Below are positions 38,001 through 47,600 of a DNA stretch of 64,000 nt, one piece after another (within the stretch, counting starts at the first letter, position 1; every line of letters begins with the position of its first letter). Origin of the DNA: Nematostella vectensis. Taxonomy: Eukaryota > Cnidaria > Anthozoa > Actiniaria > Edwardsiidae. The notes under the pieces were generated by a model. It worked only from the letters and a program-made list of their open reading frames with translations, had not been told where the DNA came from and made no database searches. Both the position numbers and the translations under genes were made by a program. The stretch is from the NCBI RefSeq assembly GCF_932526225.1, contig NC_064040.1:2641894-2705893 (forward strand), given 5' to 3'.

Positions 38001-38222
38001 TTATGACACACTTGCAAGTGTATTGGGGGATGTAGCTCAGTGGTAGAGCGTCCGCTTTGCATGCGGAAGTCCCGGGGTTTCATTCCCGCATCTCCAATAT
38101 TTTATATTTTTCCTTAAAGAAAATGAGAAATATTGAAGGGTGCATAATGATATGACAAACTTGCAAGTGTATTAGGGGATGTAGCTCAGTGGTAGAGCGT
38201 CCGATTTGCATGCGGATCTCCA
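35045..38222 (+). tRNA. tRNA-Ala copies 235-256, right end of the array
   Basis: Starts (U = UGC, C = CGC, i = extra GTCC, t = truncated): 35045U 35191Ui 35341U 35491C 35641U 35792C 35942U 36091C 36242U 36388Ui 36538C 36688U 36834U 36984U 37129C 37278C 37426C 37575Ui 37727C 37876Ui 38026U 38175t. The copies at 37278-37575 and 37575-37876 form a dimer repeated at about 300 bp. Sequence quality falls toward the edge: TTGAGC or TTTAGC D arms, one base missing from the T arm, and a final copy without its T arm. Older, unhomogenised monomers at the edge are typical of satellite arrays. Confidence 0.88.
38175..38222 (+). pseudogene. Truncated last tRNA-Ala copy
   Basis: Acceptor 5' strand, D arm and anticodon arm (TCCGATTTGCATGCGGA, one stem change) are followed directly by ATCTCCA; the variable region and T arm, with the B box, are missing. 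It marks the right border of the array. Pol III transcription from it is unlikely. Confidence 0.85.
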
Positions 38223-38676
38223 ATATTTTCTAATTTTCTTTATATATGTTTTTTGAAGTAAAGGAAAGTAACAAGATTCACGTTGACTTATACTATTTTC
38301 TTAATTTGGTAATCAAGCTTCCTGTTAAATGCCAAACTACAGCATTGTTGTCAGTTACATGCAGATGAATGTAGTTTATCTTCCATATCTCGTCCCGGTC
38401 CGACTTGGCTGTGACTACACAGGGTCTTCATCTTTCGTCGATTATTTGTCCCCAGTCCTTCTCGATTGTTTTCATACAGGGTTACCCATATTTCTCCCAT
38501 CATCCTTTTCTGCACCCCTACTCGGTTGAGGCTTCACGTGATTACTCTCCTCATTGCCTATCTTGCCCCAGTACTACTCGGCAATGATCTCACAGGATGC
38601 CTTATTTTAAACGCCCTGCCTGGGCCAGTCTCGTTCGGTTGAGACCACACAGGGTGTCTAACAGGTTCGTTTTTTT
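38223..38676. other. Gap between tRNA array and POLR3F stop, probable POLR3F 3' UTR
   Basis: No gene is seen. Since POLR3F reads leftward, its 3' UTR must lie here. About 38391-38660 consists of four or five degenerate copies of a roughly 60-bp unit containing CCAGT..CTCG and ending in CACAGGGT (near 38413, 38475, 38590 and 38650). No canonical AATAAA is visible on the minus strand, so the polyadenylation site is unresolved. Confidence 0.55.
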
Positions 38677-41600
38677 TTATAGATCGAGCCAGTCTTTCAT
38701 GTAGATGCAGGTCTTGGGAGATATTGCGGCACCGTCTCGGCAATGGTCGATCACCTGCAGGAAATATATAGTTTATTTCTGTCATCTAGAAACGAAATTC
38801 ATTATTCAAGGTGGGGTTTAAAACATTATCTGCTCATATTTGCATATAATCACTTGGGCAAAATATATAAATCCTTACACGCGTGATGGGACTAACTCAT
38901 CTTAAACAACAAACTCGAATTAGGGGGTATAGCTGAAAATAGCAAGGAGTTCGGTTTGTCCCTATCTTCAGTTCCAATTATCCGAGTAAAGAGCTACTAA
39001 AAATAAGTTTTATTACACGGTAAAACGAATACAATTCGAGTTTAAGGGGACCCCGCGTGATCAGAGTTCCAGGCTTTTCAGTATTCACATCGCCTTGTTC
39101 TTACCGGACACACCCCGCACGGTGACGTCATGAGCCCTGTGGACGGCACGATGGGGAAGATCGCTCGGTAGAGGGTCTTTTGTCCACTGACGGCTGTGCG
39201 CGAGGTGGAGGTGCCGGCCGATACGATGGTGGTCTCCACGCGTCCGTCGAATATCAACGTGCTCAGAATAGTCTCGATATCGTGCACAGACAGCTGAACC
39301 TGTCAATCAACACGGAAATCAATGGACACTCAAAGGGGTTGTGTCTGCCCGAGACAAAAAGAACTGTCAATCAACATGTCAATTGATGGACACTCAAGGA
39401 ATTGCCTGGACGAGACAGCAAGACCTGACAACAACTCAAGTAATGGACACTCAAAGGGGTTGTGTCTGGCTGAGACAACAAGACCTGTCAATCAACAACT
39501 CAAGTAATAAACACTCAAAGGTGTTGAGTCTGGCTGAGACAGCAAGACCTGTCAATCAACAAGTCAGTAATGTACACTTAAAGGGGTTGTGTCTGGCTGA
39601 GACAGCAAGACCTGTCAATCAATAAGTCAGAAATTGACACTCAAAGGGGTTGTGTCTGGCTGAGACAGCAAGACCTGTCAATCAACAAGTCAGAAATTGA
39701 CACTCAAAGGGGTTGAGTCTGGCTGAGACAGCAAGACCTGTCAATCAACAACGCAAGTTATGGTCACTCAAAGGGGTTGACTTTGGCTGAGACAGCAAGA
39801 CCTGTCAATCAACAAGTCAGTAATGTACACTTAAAGGGGTTGTGTCTAGCTGAGAGACAGCCAGACCTGTCAATCAATAAGTGAGAAATGGACTCTCAAA
39901 GGGGTTGAGTCTGGCTGAGACAGCAAGACCTGTCAATCAACAACTCAAGTAATGGACACTCAAAGGGGTTGAGTCTGGCTAAGACAGCAAGACCTGCCAA
40001 TCAACAATTAACTAATGGACACTCAAAGGGATTGCGTCTGGCTGAGACAGCAAGACCTGTCAATCAACAACTCAAGTAATGGACACAGCAATACCTGTCA
40101 ATCAACAACTCAAGTAATGGACACTCAAAGGGGTTGATTCTGGCTGAGACAGAAAGACATGTCAATCAATAAGTCAGTAATAGACACTCAAAGGGGTTGA
40201 GTCTGGCTGAGACAGCAAGACCTGTCAATCAACAAGTCAGTAATGTACACTCAAAGGGGTTGTGTCTGGCTGAGACAGCAAGACCTGTCAATCAATATGT
40301 CAGAAATGGACACTCAAAGGGGTTGAGTCTGGCTGAGACAGCAAGATCTGCCAATCAACAATAAACTAATGGACACTCAAAGAGGTTAAGTCTGGCTGAG
40401 ACAGCAAGACCTGTCAATCAATAAGTCAGAAATGGACTCTCAAAGGGGTTGAGTCTGGCTGAGACAGCAAGACATGTCAATAAATAAGTCAGAAATGGAC
40501 ACTCAAAGGGGTTGAGTCTGACTAAGACAGCAAGACCTGTCAATCAACAACGCAAGTTATGGACACTCAAAGGGGTTGAGTTTGGCTGAGACAGCAAGAC
40601 CTGTCAATCAACAAGTCAGTAATGTACACTCAAAGGGGTTGTGTCTGGCTGAGACAGCAAGACCTGTCAATCAATATGTTAGAAATGGACACTCAAAGGG
40701 GTTGAGTCTGGCTGAGACAGCAAGACCTGTCAATCAACAAGTCAGTAATGTAAACTCAAAGGGGTTGAGTCTGGCTGAGACAGCAAGACCTGTCAATCAA
40801 CAACGCAAGTTATGGACACTCAAAGGGGTTGAGTTTTGCTGAGACAGCAAGACCTGTCAATCAACAAGTCAGTAATGTACACTCAAAGGGGTTGAGTCTG
40901 GCTAAGACAGCAAGACGTGTCAATCAACAACGCAAGTTATGGACACTCAAACGGGTTGAGTTTGGCTGAGACAGCAAGACCTGTCAATCAACAAGTCAGT
41001 AAAGTACACTCAAAGGGGTTGTGTCTGGCTGAGACAGCAAGACCTGCCAATCAATAAGTCAGAAATGGACACTCAAATGGGTTGAGTCTGGCTGAGACAA
41101 CAAGACCTGTCAATCAACAATAAACTAATGGACACTCAAAGGGGTTGTGTCTGGCTGAGATAGCAATACATGTCAATCAACAAGTCAGTAATGGACACTA
41201 AAAGGGGTTAAGTCTGGCTGAGACAGGAAAACTTGTCAATCAACAAGTCGATTATTGAACACTTGGTCATGAACACTGGCCGAGACTTAAAAGTGAACTC
41301 CGCATTGCATATCTCGCATTATCTCAATGCTCTCTCGTTTTTCTTTTATACCGTTTACAACATTTTAACATTTCTGAAAATGACGCTAAAGTATCAAAAC
41401 ATCTCTTACCTTCTTCTACTCAAACCGGATAATATGATTCAAAATGTTTTCCTCACGGGAGAAATCACATTTGTCGCAATGTTAAAAAACGAAAGGCTCT
41501 GTCACTAAATACATCCCGTTCCCAAAACAAATCCAGCAAGAAAAGTGGCGCATGGTTCAGATGGAACACCAGTGATAGAGTATCTCGCACCGAGCAATTC

Positions 41601-44600
41601 TGAATAGAGACCCACCCCCCAAAAATGTATACTTTATAGCGTGGAATTAATTTTCCTAGATATCTCAATAAAACCGTCACTTTTAAAGGTCACAAACTTC
41701 ACCAAGTGATAGATATTTTAATATGTTAAAATGTTAAAACATTATTTAAAACAGTTTTAAGAAAATATAAATCACTTCCCTTGAACTCAAAGTTTTAGGG
41801 TGGAATAAACTATTTGGTATAATCAGAGTTTAAATCCATACTATTTGATGCATAATCTTGAACTTCCACATAATTGTAGTACTCTTCACAACACTTAATA
41901 TGTTGCGCACTCAAAGTGGAGGTGGATCCTGTACATCGAAAATATCGCACAAAGAGGTTTCCGAAATCTTATTTTGCTGATAGGAAGGTTGCACCCCCCT
42001 AGCAAAGGCGTATTTGTCTGTATGTGGACTTAAGCTACCAGGGGGAGGCTGCTGTTGGTTAAGTGTGAGCGAAGGACGCCGCGTTGTAGATCGATCTTGT
42101 CGCCGGCAGCAACAAGAGAAGAAGGCAATGCTCACGACAAGTCCCAACACGGCCACTACGCTGCCCACTATAACAGGGGTCATATCATTGCAGTTACCAG
42201 TATCACATTGGCCGTTACAGCACCACAGTGCACTTCCGTTCGCTTTATCCGGGTTACACTCTGAGTCTAGATAGCAAGGAAATCCAATGCACGAAGACGC
42301 CGTGATGCACAGACCTGCACAGCACACCTCGGTGGCGGCATAACAAGGCAGAGATGATGACGAGTTTGAAAAACACGGCAGAGCACATGTATCTACTAGC
42401 GCCACGACGTAAAACACGACCACGGTACCACGACGAGAGAGCAGCATCGTTCAGAGATGTCGTAAAGACGGGCACATTAATAAGACAAACACATTAGCAA
42501 GCAAAAGAGTACTTTTTTCTCTACTAGACTTTCTCGTAGTCCTTGAAACATCTTCTGATATGTGCGGTTTAGTTCCAAGAAATCTATGCGGCTCGCTTCG
42601 ATCAAAAACAATCGAAACAATGTTACTCGCTTCGCTTCCAGAGCTCCCACCTCTAAAATCATACGACGGTGTCGACTTGAAGCTTGATATTTAACTACTA
42701 TAGAATCAAGAGACCAGACTAAATAACGAGAGTACCCAGAATCACGGTCACCGGGACAGCATGTCTAGCGCCAGTCCAACCAATGGCTCTAAATGATTTC
42801 TCACTCGACTAATCAAATCAAAGAAACTAATGAGCGAAGTTCGAGGGCATGCCTCGAAAAGACGGTTTAGCAGCTGGCTTTTCCCATTAAGTTGTTATGT
42901 CCAATGCATTGATTGAAACGCAGCAATTAACTTCTGCGATTCCATTTTCAATATTTTCGTCATTAAACACAAAAACGCCCAGCTGATAAAAGTCGCGTCG
43001 TTAATATCGATATAGGTCCCTCTGTTTCTTGTCAAACAGGAATGTTTACCTCTATTTTACCTAAGCGGTTTTGGAAATATTATGGCTTATCTAAGAGGCT
43101 TGTGGACTTAAACAAATAAGAAGTTACTTATTTCATTTCAAAAAAAATGTTTTGAGGGCTTAAAGGTGGTTGGTTTTCAAGCATAAACATTTGGTAAAAC
43201 AACAAAACAGGAGACAGCTGAAAAATAACAATAAAAAGATTGAAGCCCTGTGAATTAATTTAACTAAATTACCAGCATGCAATAAGCATACTTGAAAATA
43301 ATGGCATCTCGGACTATTGAAAACAAACACGTCTTACTCCTATTGATAAACAATTCGTCGTGAATTCACCTTTTGAGGCAAGTTGAAGTACAAACTCAAA
43401 TTCATTTTTGCCAAGACCCTATTTCCGTCTTAGAATGTTGTTATGGTTGGCATAATGACAAGGGGCGCAAGTTCAGGTTTGTTTTGACATGTGCTTATTT
43501 TAATGTTTTGAACCAGATATCGATTAATTCGATTTTTAACATTTTCTTTCGAAAACCAAACACCTTCCGAATGCGTCCATTAAGCTTTCTTTTCTTTCGC
43601 TAAAGCGTTTTTTTTCTTAAAATTTCAGTCGCATGAACAATCATTTTTTTTAAAAATGTGGAATTTCGCGCAAAATTACCTAATTCGAAAATCGAAAAAT
43701 CTTGATTCAATACGAAAACCCAAATAATGATAACTTATACCAGTCAACGTGGTTAATCTAGGGAAATGATTTTAGACGAACCCTAGTTTCCCTTATTTTT
43801 ATGCTTTTATTTCTAACCTTCAGTTTCCCACATTTTCGTGTCCCTTTATTTTTGCACAAATAACGTTTGTTTTGATGCAGTGTTTATTTTGTGTGTGTGA
43901 ACGGTAGATTCGAGGTAAAATATGCACTATAATTTCTTAATACCATAAACCAAGAAATGGAGAGTCAGCCCTGCTGAGCAATTTTTCACAGAGATGAAGA
44001 CGCCGAGATGAATAACCTAGACTAATGATGACAACATCCGAATGGTCACTATTATTCAATAAGTTGAATAATAACTATACCAGATAACTTATACCAGTCA
44101 ACGTGGTTAATCTAGGGAAATGATTTTAGACGCACCCTAGTTTCCCTTATTTTTATGCTTTTATTTCTAACCTTTAGTTTCCCACATTTTCGTGTCCCTT
44201 TATTTTTGCACAAATAACGTTTGTTTTGATGCAGTGTTTATTTTGTGTGTGTGAACGGTAGATTCGAGGTAAAATATGCACTATAATTTCTTAATACCAT
44301 AAACCAAGAAATGGAGAGTCAGCCCTGCTGAGCAATTTTTCACAGAGATGAAGACGCCGAGATGAATAACCTAGACTAATGATGACAACATCCGAATGGT
44401 CACTATTATTCAATAAGTTTTGAAAAGCGCGGGAAAAGACGCCCGTTCCCAGTACCTTACTGATAACTAGTTGCGTGATGTACTTCCAGACCCCCCTCCC
44501 CCCCCCCCAGAAGAAAGAAAGACACCCGTTCCCATAGTACCTTGCTGATGCCTAGTTGCGTGATGTACTCCCAGACCCCCCTCCCTCCCCAGCCGAAGAA

Positions 44601-47600
44601 AGAAAGACACCCGTTCCCATAGTACCTTGCTGATGCCTAGTTAAGTGATGTACTTCCAGACCCCCCTCCCTCCCCCCCAGAAGAAAGAAATACACCCATT
44701 CCCATAGTACCTTGCTAATGCCTAGTTGTGTGATGTACTTTCAGACCCCCCTCCCTCCCCCCCAGAAGAAAAAAAGACACCCATTCCCATAGTACCTTGC
44801 TAATGCCTAATTGCGTGATGTCTCCCAGACCCCCCTCCCTCCCCCCCCAGAAGAAAGAAATACACCCATTCCCATAGTACCTTGCTAATGCCTCCTCCCT
44901 CCCCCCCAGAAGAAAGAAATACACCCATTCCCATAGTACCTTGCTAATGCCTAGTTGCGTGTTGTACTTCCAGACCCCCCTCCCTCCCCCCCCCAGAAGA
45001 AAGAAACACACCCATTCCCATAGTACCTTGCTGATGCCTAGATGCGTGATGTACTCCCAGACCCCCCTCCCTCCCCCCCCCAGAATAAAGAAAGACACCC
45101 GTTCCCATAGTACCTTGCTGATGCCTAGTTGCGTGATGTACTTCCAGACCCCCCTCCCTCCCCCCCAGAAGAAAGAAATACACCCATTCCCATAGTACCT
45201 TGCTGATGCCTAGATGCGTGATGTACTCCCAGACCCCCCTCCCTCCCCCCCCCAGAAGAAAGAAAGACACCCATTCCCATAGTACCTTGCTAATGCCTAG
45301 TTGCGTGTTGTACTTCCAGACCCCCCTCCCTCCCCCCCCCCAGAAGAAAGAAAGACACCCGTTCCCATAGTACCTTGCTGATGCCTAGTTGCGTGATGTA
45401 CTCCCAGACCCCCCTCCCTCCCCCCCAGAAGAAAGAAATACACCCATTCCCATAGTACCTTGCTAATGCCTAGTTGCGTGTTGTACTTCCAGACCCCCCT
45501 CCCTCCCCCCCCAGAAGAAAGAAAGACACCCATTCCCATAGTACCTTGCTGATGCCTAGTTGCGTGATGTACTCCCAGACCCCCCTCCCCCCCCACAGAA
45601 GAAAGAAAGACACCCGTTCCCATAGTACCTTGCTGATGCCTAGTTGCGTGATGTACTTCCAGACCCCCCTCCCCCCCCCAGAAGAAAGAAACACACCCAT
45701 TCCCATAGTACCTTGCTGATGCCTAGTTGCGTGATGTACTCCCAGACCCCCCTCCCTCCCCCCCCAGAAGAAAGAAAGACACCCGTTCCCATAGTACCTT
45801 GCTGATGCCTAGTTGTGTGATGTACTTCCAGACATCCTCAGCAGGAGCATATGACGCGTTTCTCCGGGCCACAGGGTCTGCATGGAGTTTTTCTGCCTGA
45901 CGAAGCTGGAAGAGAACATTATATATATTTAGGTTGGTTCTCACTAGGAATTGAGTACAAACGCAAGTGCAAAACAAGGGCAAGGAATCTAACGCATGCG
46001 CAAGAAAATCAATCAGTTAAGTTGCTTGCGTGCCAGTGAGGGTTGAAAAATTATTTGCTTATCGTTCCCTAGTGAGAATACGCTCTATTCAGCGATCAAT
46101 TAATATTTGTGTTTGGGTGCTGTGTTTGAGATCAATACAAAATATTTTGCTTAACTATTACCAGTATCTATTATTTGATGTAATAGTTAGTGTGTCATAC
46201 AAAAGCTGTTTGATGAACAAGAAATTTGGCTTGTCACGATTCACTGGATGTTCAAAAAATTAACCCCTCTTTTTTGTCTTTCTCAAACTCCTGTGTTGTT
46301 TTTGGCAAGAGATCACCTTCTGTTCAAGGTACTTGAAGCACTGCTGGTTTAAAACTTCAACAAATTCTGCCTCAAAATCCTGGTCACTGTACCATGCGCC
46401 TCCGGTGACTGATTCATCAGGTTCAAGGTTGAACAGCATGTAAACCTTCTTCTTGGATGCCTGGATGGGAAGTCAAACAGATTAGAGTCATGAAAAAAAC
46501 CTGATTCAGAAACATATAAAGTATAAGGTGCACAAGTGACTGAAAGTAGTCTTTATTCATATTGAAATTAGATGACAAAAATGGCTGCATTACCACTCAC
46601 CGCAACAGACTTGACAGCTTTGATGAGTTTCTTGCTCTCTAACGTCTTTATGATCCTATTGAGCTGGGTCATTTGCAGATTACATTTATATCTGATGTCT
46701 CTGATCCAAATACCTGTTTACATTGGAAAGCAGCAAAAAGGCTGATTTATAAATAGAAATTTAAAGAGGATAACTTTTATCTCTACATGTAAAAAATATG
46801 ATAATTCTATGTTATAATTTTATATGCCGCAGGGGGCACCACTATAAAACGAGTACCTTTATTGCTAGATTCCTCTATGGTTTGATAGACTAGCTTTTCC
46901 TCTAATTCAAAACCTTTAGTTTTCCTGCAGAAAGAATAAGAAGTAAGAAAATGAATACAACCAGAAACCATGGGCTTATAAGAGTTGAGCTTCCATGACA
47001 TCACACTATGTTTACTGACTGCCTATGATTAAAGATATCTTTATATAAATATGAGCACTGAGGTGCTTCCATCCCTGAGGCATGCTAATCAATTTGGCTT
47101 GCATTTATTTTTGAAGCTACTTGTGGAATTGAGCTTGGCTTGTCAGTAAAACAAGAGATGTTTGGGCTGCTGGAACCGAGCCATGTCAACCGGGATTAAT
47201 CTACCTTTTTTAACATAATAATACAGAATTCTTACTGATTTGTTTGTTGGTCATCTTTGTACTTGTATAGTAACTGGGACCCACTCTTTAGAAGTTCAAT
47301 TTTCCCCTAAGAATATGAACATAGACAAATGTTTTCATCAAGATATGTGAGGAGGGGTTCAACGCGGTAGCGTTCTCATGGGCCAGGGAGATTTACCTCC
47401 ATCCCCCTCCTGAGGACTATTCTAGTCTTTGAAAAGAAACCACAAAACATTAGAAAAAATATGCCACTATTTGAACTATACATGACATTAAATCAAGTAA
47501 AATTTTTAGTTCATATAACTCACATAATATTTGTCATATTGCTTGATTGTGCCCCTCCCCCCAGTTTTAAAAGTATGGCCACAGAACTGTGACAGATCAG

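Larger units (their letters stand above)
1..38222 (+). repeat. Tandem array of about 256 tRNA-Ala units
   Basis: A monomer of about 149 bp (72-nt tRNA plus roughly 77-nt spacer) repeats head to tail with every copy on the same strand. The best copies fold as a full cloverleaf: acceptor GGGGATG pairs with CATCTCC and leaves a G:U at the third pair, the alanyl-tRNA synthetase identity element; the anticodon stem TCCGC/GCGGA and T stem CGGGG/CCCCG are perfect; the discriminator is A. The A box (TAGCTCAGTGG) and B box (GGTTCGATCC) are present. TTTT or longer begins about 5 nt after the tRNA, as a Pol III terminator should. The spacer is conserved too: a T/C-rich stretch, then GTGGATTATTCAAGTC and CACTTGCAAGTGTAT, itself a short palindrome. 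I counted about 161 UGC, 92 CGC, one AGC, one UGU and one copy without a usable anticodon. The array continues beyond the left edge. Confidence 0.97.

Noticed and set aside
1-38222. CRISPR-like regular repeat-spacer pattern
   Set aside because: The repeats are 72-nt tRNA bodies, the spacers are conserved too, and the surrounding genes are animal genes with introns.
1-38222. tRNA-derived SINE family
   Set aside because: The units are head to tail on one strand without tails, target duplications or a non-tRNA body; a tandem tRNA gene satellite explains them better.
39322-40842. Plus-strand frames with LAETARPVNQ repeats
   Set aside because: They are translations of the 63-bp acceptor minisatellite on the strand opposite to the gene.
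42014-42274. Plus-strand frames opposite the nested Cys-rich gene
   Set aside because: They have no signal peptide, domain or composition bias and are shadows of the minus-strand frame.
44715-45983. Glycine-rich frames of 76-127 codons in the minisatellite of POLR3F intron 6
   Set aside because: They read through copies of the exon 6 end and intron; the frame is open because the unit length is close to a multiple of three. Only 45798-45905 is a real exon.
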